Of a stretch of 64,000 nt of DNA, positions 8,367 to 16,022 are shown in pieces (the first letter of the stretch is position 1; every line of letters starts with the position of its first letter). The DNA lies in contig NZ_CP109473.1 in the NCBI RefSeq assembly GCF_036227405.1, positions 1,488,001-1,552,000 of the forward strand. Reading direction: 5' to 3'. Under the pieces are notes generated by a model. It saw only the letters and a list, made by a program, of their open reading frames with translations. It did no database searches and was not told the origin of the DNA. The position numbers were made by a program, and so were the translations under genes. Origin of the DNA: Streptomyces sp. NBC_01460 (GTDB lineage: Bacteria > Actinomycetota > Actinomycetes > Streptomycetales > Streptomycetaceae).

Positions 8367-9188
8367 TCACGGATCGAGGTCGTCCGCCGCGCGCTCGTCG
8401 AAGACCCGCATGGCCTTGGCCGTCACCGGCCCCGGGGCGCTTGCGAGCTCGCGCCCGTCGACGCGGTGGACGGCCTGGATGTCCCGGAGCGTGGAGGTCA
8501 GGAAGATCTCGTCGGCCCGCTCGAGCACGTCGAGCGGGAGGTCCGTCTCCTGCGCACCCGTCCACTCCACGGTGAGGGCACGGGTGATCCCGGCGAGGCA
8601 GCCCGAGGCGATCGGCGGGGTGTGGATCCGGCCGTCGAGGACGACGAAGACGTTGGATCCGGTGCCCTCGCAGAGCTGTCCGACCGTGTTGGGGAAGAGC
8701 GCCTCCGAAGCGCCCCCCTCATGGGCACGCGCGAGGGCGATGACGTTCTCGGCGTACGAGGTGGTCTTCAGCCCCGTCACCGCGCCGCGCTCGTTGCGCG
8801 TCCAGGGGACGGTGACCACGGCGGTGCTGTCGGGGCGGCGCGAGGTCTCCCCCATCGCGACGACCAGGGTCGGGCCCGCGTCGCCCCGGTCGGAGCCGAG
8901 CGGCGAGAGGCCTCCGGTGTAGGTGACGCGGAGCCGGCCGAGCTCCATGGGATTGCCCTCGACCACGGCGGCGACCGCACGGCGGACCTCGTCGCGGTCG
9001 GGGTCGGCCAGGCCCAGCCCCCGGGCCGAACGCGTCATCCGGTCGAGGTGCCGGGTGAGGGCGAACGGCCGGCCCCCGGCGACCCGGACCGTCTCGAAGA
9101 TGCCGTCCCCCACGGTCAGCCCGTGATCGAGGACGGACAGCCGGGCTTCATCGGCGTCGTACAGTCCGCCGTTGACCCAGATCCTCAT
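8367..9188 (-). CDS. pabC: Aminodeoxychorismate lyase (PabC)
   Basis: A 273-residue class IV PLP aminotransferase-fold protein. It should release pyruvate from 4-amino-4-deoxychorismate to give p-aminobenzoate for folate. The entry DHGLTVGDGIFETVRV (residues 21-36) and the segment TGLKTTSYAENVIALARA with probable PLP lysine Lys141 fit the family, as do the phosphate-binding GTGSNVF and TSTLRDIQ. Its start overlaps the pabB stop by 4 bases (ATGA), so the two are translationally coupled. Branched-chain aminotransferase is the alternative, but the pabB partner argues against it. Confidence 0.9.
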   Translation of the reverse strand: MRIWVNGGLYDADEARLSVLDHGLTVGDGIFETVRVAGGRPFALTRHLDRMTRSARGLGLADPDRDEVRRAVAAVVEGNPMELGRLRVTYTGGLSPLGSDRGDAGPTLVVAMGETSRRPDSTAVVTVPWTRNERGAVTGLKTTSYAENVIALARAHEGGASEALFPNTVGQLCEGTGSNVFVVLDGRIHTPPIASGCLAGITRALTVEWTGAQETDLPLDVLERADEIFLTSTLRDIQAVHRVDGRELASAPGPVTAKAMRVFDERAADDLDP

Positions 9189-10246
9189 GACGCGGTCCTT
9201 CCTGTTGCCTCGTGTGCCCCGTGGACGCCCGACGCTACAGCGAGCAGCCGTGACGCCTTGAGCTCGGTCTCCGCCCATTCGCGTGCCGGGTCCGACCCCC
9301 AGGTGATGCCCGCCCCGGTACCGAAGCGGAGGAGGGGGCACGGCCCGGTCCGGTCGATCCAGAAGGTCCGTATGCCCACGGCCAGCTCCGCGGCGCCCCG
9401 GTCGGCGTCCACCCAGCCGACAGCTCCGCAGTACGGCCCGCGGGGGGCCGTCTCCAGCGCTTCGATGATCCGCAGCGCGCTGGACTTGGGCGCGCCGGTG
9501 ACGGAGCCGGGCGGGAACGCCGCGGTGAACAGCTCCGGCCACCCCGCGCCGTCGGCGAGCCGTCCGCGCACGGTGGAGACGAGGTGGACCAGCCCCGGGT
9601 GCTTCTCCACCGCGCAGAGGTCGGGAACGCTCACGCTGCCGGGCTCGCAGACCCGGCCCAGGTCGTTGCGGACCAGATCCACGATCATCACGTTCTCCGC
9701 GTGGTCCTTCTCCAGCAGATCGTCCTCGGTGCGCCCCGTGCCCTTGATCGGACCGGATTCGACGGTCCGCCCGTCGCGTGCGAGGAAGAGCTCGGGGGAC
9801 GCGGTGGCGATCTCCACGCCGTGCTCCGGGAGCCGGAGCGTTCCCGCGTACGGGGCGGGGTTGCCGCGGGCGAGCAGGGCGGTGAGGGCGTCCACGTCCG
9901 CCCGCGGGCCGGGCAGCGGTGCGGACAGGACCCGGCAGAGGTTGGCCTGGTAGACCTCGCCGGCCGCGATGTGTGCACGGATCCGCCGTACGCCGGCCAT
10001 GTAGGCGCCCTCGTCGAGTGAGGACGTCCACTCCTCCGGGGCCGGCCCCCGCCAGGCCCCGGGCACGGGGAGGGGGACCTCCTCGGAGCGGACCGATGCG
10101 AAGCGGGCGCAGACCAGAGCACCCTCGAAATCGGCAGATACCGCCCAGAAACCGGACGATTCAAGGGCCGCCGGGTCGCTGGTGACGTCCCGCAGACCGG
10201 AGGCCACGAGGCCGCCGAAGCGGGCGAGGGGGGTGAGGTCGCGCAC
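9185..10246 (-). CDS. pabB: Aminodeoxychorismate synthase component I (PabB), short form
   Basis: A 353-residue chorismate-binding enzyme that should convert chorismate and ammonia to aminodeoxychorismate. Active-site motifs are all present: PIKGTGR, KDHAENVMIVDLVRNDLGR, and PGSVTGAPKSSALRIIEALE. The GTG start VRDLTPLARFGG is preferred because upstream sequence is promoter-like and biased differently. The protein has only a short region before the catalytic core and no glutamine amidotransferase domain, so PabA must be encoded elsewhere. It is followed directly by pabC. Confidence 0.9.
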   Translation of the reverse strand: MRDLTPLARFGGLVASGLRDVTSDPAALESSGFWAVSADFEGALVCARFASVRSEEVPLPVPGAWRGPAPEEWTSSLDEGAYMAGVRRIRAHIAAGEVYQANLCRVLSAPLPGPRADVDALTALLARGNPAPYAGTLRLPEHGVEIATASPELFLARDGRTVESGPIKGTGRTEDDLLEKDHAENVMIVDLVRNDLGRVCEPGSVSVPDLCAVEKHPGLVHLVSTVRGRLADGAGWPELFTAAFPPGSVTGAPKSSALRIIEALETAPRGPYCGAVGWVDADRGAAELAVGIRTFWIDRTGPCPLLRFGTGAGITWGSDPAREWAETELKASRLLAVASGVHGAHEATGRTAS

Positions 10247-10320
10247 GTGACCGAGTCTAGGGCGGTACGCGGTGACCTGCGGCGGGCGGCGTCGGCGCAG
10301 CACGCTGCGCAAACGCGTTT

Positions 10321-10348
10321 TTGTGCTGGCCCGGGAATCCGCTAGAGT
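10321..10348 (+). promoter_or_regulatory. Promoter of the tRNA cluster
   Basis: TTGTGC (10321-10326), a 16-base spacer and TAGAGT (10343-10348) form a good housekeeping-sigma promoter. Transcription would start about 10355, 35 bases before tRNA-Gly. Confidence 0.7.
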
Positions 10349-10390
10349 TCAACACGTCGCCGGGACGCGCAAGCGGAACGGGAAAGACAA

Positions 10391-10463
10391 GCGGACGTAG
10401 CTCAGTTGGTAGAGCGCAACCTTGCCAAGGTTGAGGTCGCCAGTTCGAACCTGGTCGTCCGCT
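10391..10463 (+). tRNA. tRNA-Gly (anticodon GCC)
   Basis: The acceptor stem GCGGACG/CGTCCGC, D-arm GCTCAGTTGGTAGAGC, anticodon stem CAACC/GGTTG with loop TTGCCAA, and T-arm CCAG-TTCGAAC-CTGG all fold. It is the first of five tRNAs; CCA is not encoded. Confidence 0.96.
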
Positions 10464-10500
10464 CGCAGAAGGTGGGGGATCTTCCCGAACCCCCATCCCT

Positions 10501-10574
10501 GGTGGAGTGGCCGAGAGGCGAGGCAACGGCCTGCAAAGCCGTCTACACGGGTTCAAATCCCGTCTCCACCTCCA
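10501..10574 (+). tRNA. tRNA-Cys (anticodon GCA), CCA encoded
   Basis: The acceptor stem GGTGGAG/CTCCACC is complete, the anticodon stem is ACGGC/GCCGT with loop CTGCAAA, and the T-loop is TTCAAAT. Discriminator T is followed by an encoded CCA (10572-10574), unlike its neighbours. Confidence 0.95.
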
Positions 10575-10575
10575 A

Positions 10576-10647
10576 GGACGATTAGCTCAGCGGGAGAGCA
10601 CTTCCCTGACACGGAAGGGGTCACTGGTTCAATCCCAGTATCGTCCA
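10576..10647 (+). tRNA. tRNA-Val (anticodon GAC), copy 1
   Basis: The acceptor stem is GGACGAT/ATCGTCC and the anticodon stem CTTCC/GGAAG with loop CTGACAC (GAC). It begins one base after the tRNA-Cys CCA, so the transcript must be cut precisely here. Its acceptor stem differs from copies 2 and 3. Confidence 0.96.
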
Positions 10648-10666
10648 CCGGTCCGCAAGGATCCCC

Positions 10667-10738
10667 GCGCGATTAGCTCAGCGGGAGAGCGCTTCCCTGA
10701 CACGGAAGAGGTCACTGGTTCAATCCCAGTATCGCGCA
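10667..10738 (+). tRNA. tRNA-Val (anticodon GAC), copy 2
   Basis: The acceptor stem is GCGCGAT/ATCGCGC, with the same anticodon arm CTTCC-CTGACAC-GGAAG as copy 1. It appears identical to copy 3. Confidence 0.96.
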
Positions 10739-10761
10739 CGCAGTACACGCAGGGTCACCCT

Positions 10762-10833
10762 GCGCGATTAGCTCAGCGGGAGAGCGCTTCCCTGACACGG
10801 AAGAGGTCACTGGTTCAATCCCAGTATCGCGCA
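10762..10833 (+). tRNA. tRNA-Val (anticodon GAC), copy 3
   Basis: The sequence reads the same as copy 2 throughout, pointing to a recent tandem duplication or gene conversion. It is the last tRNA before a strong hairpin. Confidence 0.96.
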
Positions 10834-10838
10834 CCGTC

Positions 10839-10874
10839 CGAAACCCCCGGTCGTCTCGACGACCGGGGGTTTCG
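10839..10874. terminator. Bidirectional terminator between tRNA cluster and MFS genes
   Basis: Arms CGAAACCCCCGGTCGTC and GACGACCGGGGGTTTCG form a perfect 16-17-bp stem with a tiny loop. The A-run before and T-run after the GC core make it a classic two-way terminator. It serves the tRNA operon (plus) and the MFS operon (minus). Confidence 0.85.
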
Positions 10875-10904
10875 TCGTGTGCGGTGCCCGTCGTGTGGTG
10901 CGGG

Positions 10905-11021
10905 TCAGCCGGTGAAGAGCTGGGTGGCCTTGCGGGCGAGCTCGTAGAGCCCGTAGCCGAACGGCACGGCGACCCAGAGCCAGGCGAACACCATGAGCGG
11001 CTTACGACTGCTGGTGGACAC
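10905..11021 (-). CDS. 38-residue small subunit of an MFS transporter
   Basis: The frame reads VSTSSRKPLMVFAWLWVAVP and then FGYGLYELARKATQLFTG. A short polar head is followed by one membrane helix and an amphipathic tail. It matches the small protein family found next to OFA-type MFS carriers in actinomycetes and named MFS transporter small subunit. The GTG start lies 20 bases inside the 3' end of the MFS gene in another frame, preceded by GAAGGGAGC, so the two are coupled. It is probably a helper of the carrier. Confidence 0.8.
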   Translation of the reverse strand: MSTSSRKPLMVFAWLWVAVPFGYGLYELARKATQLFTG

Positions 11022-12351
11022 GGGGGCTCCCTTCCGGTGCCTCGTGGAAACGTGGGTGGACCGGGCGTATGCACTCGTTGGCGACGAAGCCGACGACGAG
11101 CAGTCCGATCATGATCGTCAGTGAGGTCGTGTAGAGGCTGGGGCCGCTGTGTCCGGCGCGCTCCCCCGCGTCCGCGACCCGGTTGACGATGAGCGGACCG
11201 AGCACCCCGGCCGTGGACCAGGCGGTGAGCAGACGGCCGTGGATGGCTCCCACCTGGTACGTGCCGAAGAGGTCGCGCAGATAGGCGGGAGCGGTCGCGA
11301 AACCGCCGCCGTAGAAGGACAGGATCACGAGCGCGCAGCAGATGAAGAGCGGCTTGGAGTCGTTGCCCAGCTGCGCGATGACCACGTACATGAGCGCGCC
11401 GACGCCGAGGTAGACCCGGTACATGTTCTTGCGCCCGATCAGGTCCGACGTGGAGGACCACAGGAGGCGTCCGCCCATGTTGGCGAGCGAGAGCAGGGCG
11501 ACGAAGCCGGCCGCCGCGGAGACCGAGACCGGGGCGGAGGTGTCCGCGAAGAAGTCCTGGATCATGGGCACGGCCTTCTCCAGGATGCCGATGCCCGCGG
11601 TGACGTTCATGCAGAGGACCACCCACAGGCACCAGAACTGCGGGGTGCGCAGGGCGTTGCGGGCGGAGACCTGGGCGTTGGTGACGAGCCTCCGGGTCTC
11701 CTGCTTCGGCTCCCATCCCTCGGGCAGCCAGCCCTCCGGCGGCACCCTCACCAGGAAGACGCCGAGCGCCATGAAGGCGGCGTAGACGACGCCGTGGACG
11801 AGGAAGGCGGTGGCGATGCCGGAACGGTCCGCGCCGAAGCTCTCCAGCATCCCGGTGGACCAGGGCGAGGCGATGAGGGCGCCGCCGCCGAACCCCATGA
11901 TGGCGATGCCGGTCGCCATGCCCGGGCGGTCGGGGAACCACTTGATGAGGGTGGAGACCGGCGATATGTAGCCGATGCCGAGGCCTGTGCCGCCGATGAA
12001 CCCGTAGCCGAGGACCACGAGCCAGTACTGGCCCCAGGCGGCGCCGAGCGCGGCGACGAGGAAGCCGGAGGAGAAGCAGACGAGGGAGACGAACATGGCC
12101 CAGCGGGGGCCGTTGCGTTCGACGAGGGTGCCGCCGAAGGCGGCCGAGAGGCCGAGCATGACGATGCCCAGCTGGAACGGGAGGGCGCTGGCGGTGCCCG
12201 AGAGGCCGAGGGCGGATTCGAGCGGGGGCTTGAACACGCTCCAGGCGTAGGCCTGTCCGATGGAGAGGTGCACGGCGAGCGCGGCGGGCGGCACGAGCCA
12301 GCGGCTCCACCCCGGGGGCGCGACAGTTCGGGACCTGTCGAGGAAGTTCAT
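11002..12351 (-). CDS. OFA-family MFS transporter (oxalate/formate antiporter type)
   Basis: A 449-residue, 12-helix major facilitator. The first helix holds VHLSIGQAYAWSVFKPPLES, which is typical of the oxalate:formate antiporter branch, and the 2-3 loop has GTLVERNGPRW. It should move a small organic anion across the cell membrane, though the substrate is not predictable from sequence. The start MNFLDRSRTV is the only good one. The 38-residue partner gene overlaps its end, and both end at the bidirectional terminator. Confidence 0.9.
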   Translation of the reverse strand: MNFLDRSRTVAPPGWSRWLVPPAALAVHLSIGQAYAWSVFKPPLESALGLSGTASALPFQLGIVMLGLSAAFGGTLVERNGPRWAMFVSLVCFSSGFLVAALGAAWGQYWLVVLGYGFIGGTGLGIGYISPVSTLIKWFPDRPGMATGIAIMGFGGGALIASPWSTGMLESFGADRSGIATAFLVHGVVYAAFMALGVFLVRVPPEGWLPEGWEPKQETRRLVTNAQVSARNALRTPQFWCLWVVLCMNVTAGIGILEKAVPMIQDFFADTSAPVSVSAAAGFVALLSLANMGGRLLWSSTSDLIGRKNMYRVYLGVGALMYVVIAQLGNDSKPLFICCALVILSFYGGGFATAPAYLRDLFGTYQVGAIHGRLLTAWSTAGVLGPLIVNRVADAGERAGHSGPSLYTTSLTIMIGLLVVGFVANECIRPVHPRFHEAPEGSPRVHQQS

Positions 12352-12422
12352 GGCTCCGCACTGTAGGCATCAGCCATGGCCATGACTAGATCATGAACGG
12401 AAGTCCGTCGACCGTATGCACT

Positions 12423-12451
12423 GCGGGTCCGGGCGCCGGGCCCGGACCCGC
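12423..12451 (-). terminator. Hairpin after the zinc-ribbon gene
   Basis: GCGGGTCCGGGC (12423-12434) pairs perfectly with GCCCGGACCCGC (12440-12451) around the loop GCCGG, about 29 bases past the stop. Confidence 0.65.
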
Positions 12452-12479
12452 CCTGCGGCTGCTCCGCCCGGAGGACCGG

Positions 12480-12785
12480 TCAGGAGCTGAACAGCATCCG
12501 GCCGAAGCTCTTCTGACGGTGGTGGCCTCCGTAGTGGCCACCCTGGTGCGGTGCTCCCCAGGCGGGCGCCTGCTGTGCGGGGTAGGCCTGCGGCGCGGGC
12601 GGCGCGGCGGGGTACGCCTGCGGAGCGGGCGGGGCCTGCTGGGCCCACTGCGACTCCAGGCGGGTCAGGGACTCCAGCTCGCCGTAGTCGAGGAATATCC
12701 CGCGGCAGCCACTGCACTGCTCGATCTGGACACCGTTGCGGTTGTACGTGTTCATCTGGGCGTGACACTTGGGGCACTGGATCAT
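12480..12785 (-). CDS. TFIIB-type zinc-ribbon protein with Pro/Ala/Gln tail
   Basis: A 101-residue protein. The N-terminus is a zinc ribbon with CPKC (residues 4-7) and CSGC (24-27), then GIFLDYGELESL, the signature of zf-TFIIB small proteins. The middle is a repeat of QAYPAAPPAPQAYPAQQAP and the end is His/Gly-rich (GGHYGGHHRQ). No enzymatic motif is present. A role in nucleic-acid or protein binding is likely but unproven. It lies 62 bases after the APH-fold gene and may share its transcript. Confidence 0.85.
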   Translation of the reverse strand: MIQCPKCHAQMNTYNRNGVQIEQCSGCRGIFLDYGELESLTRLESQWAQQAPPAPQAYPAAPPAPQAYPAQQAPAWGAPHQGGHYGGHHRQKSFGRMLFSS

Positions 12786-12847
12786 CGGGTCGGCTCCTCA
12801 GTCGTGACGACGTCGCCGGATGCATGCCCGGCGGCGAGGACTTCACC

Positions 12848-13810
12848 CTACGACGCGGGTTCGGACACCAACTCGGGCGGGAGGGACGCAATTCGGGCAC
12901 ATGCGTCGATCATCAACTGTTCCACCTCATCCGGACTGCGCTCCTCCGCCACGGATTTCGCCAGGGCGAGGGCGGCCGTCTGCACGGTGAGCGCCCGCGC
13001 CGCGACGTCCAGCTCGGGCCATGGATCCCCCTCGGCCCGCACGGCCGGGCCGCCGGCCGCCCGGTAGGCCCCGAGGAAGCGCAGCCAGATCTCGGGCGGC
13101 AACAGCCCTGCCGCGTACCAGGCGGCGGGGCGCGCGAGGTCCCAGGCGGGGTCGCCCAGACCGGCGTCGTCGATGTCGATCAGCAGCCAGGGTCCCTGCG
13201 GCGCGGGGTGCCGGACCAGTTGGCCGAGGTGCAGGTCGCCGTGGCAGAGGTAGCCGTCACGGTGCCCAGGCACCGGTTCCTCGCCGCGGGCCCAGCCCGG
13301 CAGTCCCCGCCACGCGGCCAGCACGGGGGCGACGGCCGGATCGCCGGGGCGGGCGGCGCGCATCCGCGCGACGGCCCGTACGGCCTTGACCGGTCCTCGC
13401 ATCGGCGGGAGCGGATGCGGCGGCGGGGTGCGGTGCAGCCGGGCGAGGAGGACGGCGGCCTCCTCCCACGGGGCGGCGCCGGGGTCCGAGGGGTCGACGG
13501 GCGCGCCGTACGGCCAGAGGCTCACGACGCGGCCCTCGGCGCCCGCGTGCGCCCCGTCGGAGGTGGGGAGCGGCTGGAGCAGGATGCCCGCCAGGCGGGG
13601 GGACGCGGCCAGGGACAGCCGGGCCGCGAGAGCGGGGGTCTCGGTGTCGGGGGCGTGGGCCTTGGCGACGACGTGGCCGCTGCGCACCACGGTGCCGTCG
13701 GGCCGGTCGGCGAGCACCTGGGGCGGGGCGCACACGCACACCGCCGCGCCCACGTGGACGCTGCCGTGCGCGAGGTCGCCGAGCGCGCGGACGACGGGGG
13801 TGGTGGTCAT
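12848..13810 (-). CDS. Aminoglycoside-phosphotransferase-fold protein
   Basis: A 320-residue APH/choline-kinase-fold protein. The catalytic loop is LCHGDLHLGQLV (Brenner-type HGD; the usual Asn is replaced by Gln), followed by the metal loop LLIDIDDAGLGDPAWDLARP. The N-lobe shows VVAKAHAP, probably carrying the ATP-binding lysine. The substrate may be a small metabolite or an antibiotic; nothing in the neighbourhood suggests resistance. The start is MTTTPVVRAL. Confidence 0.87.
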   Translation of the reverse strand: MTTTPVVRALGDLAHGSVHVGAAVCVCAPPQVLADRPDGTVVRSGHVVAKAHAPDTETPALAARLSLAASPRLAGILLQPLPTSDGAHAGAEGRVVSLWPYGAPVDPSDPGAAPWEEAAVLLARLHRTPPPHPLPPMRGPVKAVRAVARMRAARPGDPAVAPVLAAWRGLPGWARGEEPVPGHRDGYLCHGDLHLGQLVRHPAPQGPWLLIDIDDAGLGDPAWDLARPAAWYAAGLLPPEIWLRFLGAYRAAGGPAVRAEGDPWPELDVAARALTVQTAALALAKSVAEERSPDEVEQLMIDACARIASLPPELVSEPAS

Positions 13811-14043
13811 CGGCTCGGCTCCCTCCGCGGTGATGGGCCGGCCCCCGCGGCGGGCCCCGGCCGTGATCGTACGCGGCCGCTCCCCCCGGGCCTCGTAGGC
13901 GGCTGATCCCGGCAGGCCTGGTGGGTGGGCACGGCCCGCCCGGCGGGTGGGCGTCTCCGGCGCCGGGTGGACGCGCCGCTCCCCCGGGTGGACACGCGGG
14001 ACGGTCCGGGCGGCAGGGGGCGTGAGGGGCTCGGGAAAAGGGC

Positions 14044-14085
14044 CCGGACAGCGCGATGTCCGGCCAGCTCCCCAGCTGGCCGGAC
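14044..14085. repeat. Pair of overlapping palindromic hairpins
   Basis: CCGGACA (14044-14050) pairs with TGTCCGG (14057-14063). GTCCGGCCAGCT (14058-14069) pairs perfectly with AGCTGGCCGGAC (14074-14085) around CCCC. The two stems share bases, so they exclude each other. They lie in the 364-base gap (13811-14174) upstream of the APH-fold gene; the rest of the gap is GC-rich with no credible gene. Confidence 0.6.
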
Positions 14086-14140
14086 AAACGCTGCCGCCCG
14101 CCGCACCCCCGTCCCCACGGGGCTGTTGGCCGGATGTCCC

Positions 14141-14163
14141 GGTCCGGACCGCTCTTCCGGACC
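14141..14163 (-). terminator. Hairpin after the 68-residue membrane protein gene
   Basis: GGTCCGGA (14141-14148) pairs with TCCGGACC (14156-14163) around a 7-base loop, starting 12 bases past the stop codon. Confidence 0.55.
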
Positions 14164-14174
14164 CGGGGCGCCGC

Positions 14175-14381
14175 TCAGCGCCCCAGCATCACGCCCACGG
14201 ACGACGCCTGTGTGACCACTGCGTCCCAGCCGCCGAAGACGACGACCAGCAGGGCCGCCAGAGGAAGAACCATGGCCGTCGCCACCAGCGGGTGCCGCGT
14301 GCCGGACGGACGCACGCCGAACGAGGCGTACGCCTTGCGCTCCCGCGTGCGGATCATGGTCCGCGTCGCCGTGTCCGCCAT
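14175..14381 (-). CDS. 68-residue single-helix membrane protein
   Basis: The protein begins MADTATRTMIRTRERKAYAS and has one hydrophobic helix VATAMVLPLAALLVVVFGGW, then a short C-terminus. The ATG at 14381 has an excellent ribosome site (AGGAGAGG), which decides the start over a longer frame. No domain is recognised. Neighbours give no clear functional hint. Confidence 0.7.
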   Translation of the reverse strand: MADTATRTMIRTRERKAYASFGVRPSGTRHPLVATAMVLPLAALLVVVFGGWDAVVTQASSVGVMLGR

Positions 14382-14570
14382 GGTTCCTCTCCTGACCTGT
14401 TCCGGAGCGGCGGGCGTATGGCCTCGGGGGACGAGTTCCACGCCCGCCGCTTGACCTCAACACTAGGGAGACGGGAGCCGCCCGGCGTCATGCCCGCGTA
14501 CCGAATGCCGGGCCTCCCGGAGGATGAGCCGGCCCCCTCCGGTGTACTCCCCTGGGTGGAGAAACCGTGT

Positions 14571-14602
14571 CGGGTGCGGCACCCGGCACCTAGGGGGTGC
14601 CC
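14571..14602 (-). terminator. Possible hairpin after the alpha/beta hydrolase gene
   Basis: Overlapping inverted repeats GGGTGC/GCACCC and GGCACC/GGTGCC occur within 20-50 bases of the hydrolase stop. Either stem could end transcription. Confidence 0.4.
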
Positions 14603-14620
14603 CTCAAGACCCGTCCCGGG

Positions 14621-15916
14621 TCAGTCCTTCCCGTCCGCCATGGCGAGCAGCCGGTCGAAGACGGCCGGGTCGGCACGGACACCGTCGTGGGCGTGATCGG
14701 GGGTGACCCAGGTGCGCAGCCCGCGGACGGCCCCGGCGGTGGCGAGGGACTGCTCGCGGTCGACGTACATGTCGTCCTGGTAGACGGCGGCCACCACCGG
14801 GACCTCGTTGGCCGCGAGCCGGGGGAGGTCGTAGAGGGCCGGCCAGTCGGTACGTGCGGCCAGGGCTTCCGCGGTGCCGCGCAGCGGGACGAGTGCGGGG
14901 TCCTCCTCGAACTGCCAGGGGTAGACCATCTCGCCGGTGAAGCGGACCGGGCCGCCGGGCCGGGCGTCGAAGGCGGGGAACTCCTGGCGGACGCGGTGCG
15001 CCGACCAGGCGGTGGGGCGGGACCCCTGGGCGTAGATCGGCTCGTGGAGCGCCGCGTAGAGGGGACGTTCGGCGAAGGACACGGCGGCGTCCACGCCCCG
15101 CAGGAAGGTGTCGGTGAGCTCGGGGCCCCGGGCTCCGTCGGTGAACGCGGTCTCCAGGAGGTAGTGGAGCGAGTCGAACTTCGCCGAGGTGCCGAAGGTG
15201 ATGCCGAGCGTCTGGAAGCGGCGCACCGTGAGCCGTTCACCGGTCGGCATGCGGACGTCGTGCGCTTCCAGGTGGGCGGCGACGGCGTCGGCGATCCGCT
15301 GGTCGGCCGGATAGCGGGCGAAGTAGCGCTCGTTGTGGGCGAGGGTGCGGGCGTAGGCCGCCCGGTACACGTCGTCGGCGTGGCCGGTGAGCGTCGGCAG
15401 GCCGCCGGTGATGTAGGCCTGGGTCAGCCCTTCGGGCGCGAGGCTGAGGTAGGTGAGGGTGGCGAAGCCGCCGAAGCTCTGCCCGAGGACGCTCCACGGC
15501 TGTCCGTCCTGGAGGTACCGGCGCAGCAGTTCGGCGTCGCGGACGATCGAGTCGGCCCGGAAATGGCCGAGATGGGCGGCGGCGGCCCGGTGGTCCGTGC
15601 CGAACCGGGCGAGGGTGGTCCGGTCGGCGGGGGTGGAACGGCCGGTGCCGCGCTGGTCCATGAGGACGACGCGGTGTCCGGCGAGCGCACGGCGGAGCCA
15701 GGCCCCCGCCGCGTTCGGCCGCTCGGCCCGTCCGCCCGGTCCGCCCTGGAGCCAGAGCAGCCGGGGCAGCTTCTCGTGCTCCCGGCCCTCGGTGACCACC
15801 TCACGGGCGAACAGACCGATGGCCGGGCCGTCGGGGTCACGGTGGTCGAGCGGCACGTCGAGGGTGTGGTCGGTGCAGACCAGGCCGCCGTGGCGGTAGG
15901 TGACGGGCGTGGGCAT
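14621..15916 (-). CDS. Alpha/beta hydrolase, proline iminopeptidase type (S33)
   Basis: A 431-residue serine hydrolase. The oxyanion loop WLQGGPGGRAERP stands for the HGGPG of proline iminopeptidases. The nucleophile elbow GQSFGGFAT and the late motif VTPDHAHDGV, containing the probable catalytic His, complete the triad. The family usually removes N-terminal proline from peptides. The start MPTPVTYRHGG follows GGAGC by 4 bases. It lies downstream of the M29-like and OPT genes, but a strong hairpin separates them, so it probably has its own promoter or receives readthrough. Confidence 0.88.
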   Translation of the reverse strand: MPTPVTYRHGGLVCTDHTLDVPLDHRDPDGPAIGLFAREVVTEGREHEKLPRLLWLQGGPGGRAERPNAAGAWLRRALAGHRVVLMDQRGTGRSTPADRTTLARFGTDHRAAAAHLGHFRADSIVRDAELLRRYLQDGQPWSVLGQSFGGFATLTYLSLAPEGLTQAYITGGLPTLTGHADDVYRAAYARTLAHNERYFARYPADQRIADAVAAHLEAHDVRMPTGERLTVRRFQTLGITFGTSAKFDSLHYLLETAFTDGARGPELTDTFLRGVDAAVSFAERPLYAALHEPIYAQGSRPTAWSAHRVRQEFPAFDARPGGPVRFTGEMVYPWQFEEDPALVPLRGTAEALAARTDWPALYDLPRLAANEVPVVAAVYQDDMYVDREQSLATAGAVRGLRTWVTPDHAHDGVRADPAVFDRLLAMADGKD

Positions 15917-15974
15917 GGGCGCTCCTTGTCGCGGGAGGGGGCTCGTCGGGGCGTGCCGGGGGCACGCGCGCGGA

Positions 15975-16016
15975 GGGCGGCGGCGGGCAGGCTCCGGTGC
16001 CTGCCCGCCGCCGCCC
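15975..16016 (-). terminator. Strong hairpin after the M29-like gene
   Basis: Eighteen bases GGGCGGCGGCGGGCAGGC pair perfectly with their complement around a 6-base loop TCCGGT, 7 bases after the stop. It splits the presumed peptide-use cluster into two transcripts. Confidence 0.8.
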
Positions 16017-16022
16017 CGGTGC

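Noticed and set aside
12848..13810. Aminoglycoside resistance gene
   Set aside because: The APH fold is shared by many metabolite kinases; no resistance context or close similarity can be claimed from sequence reading.
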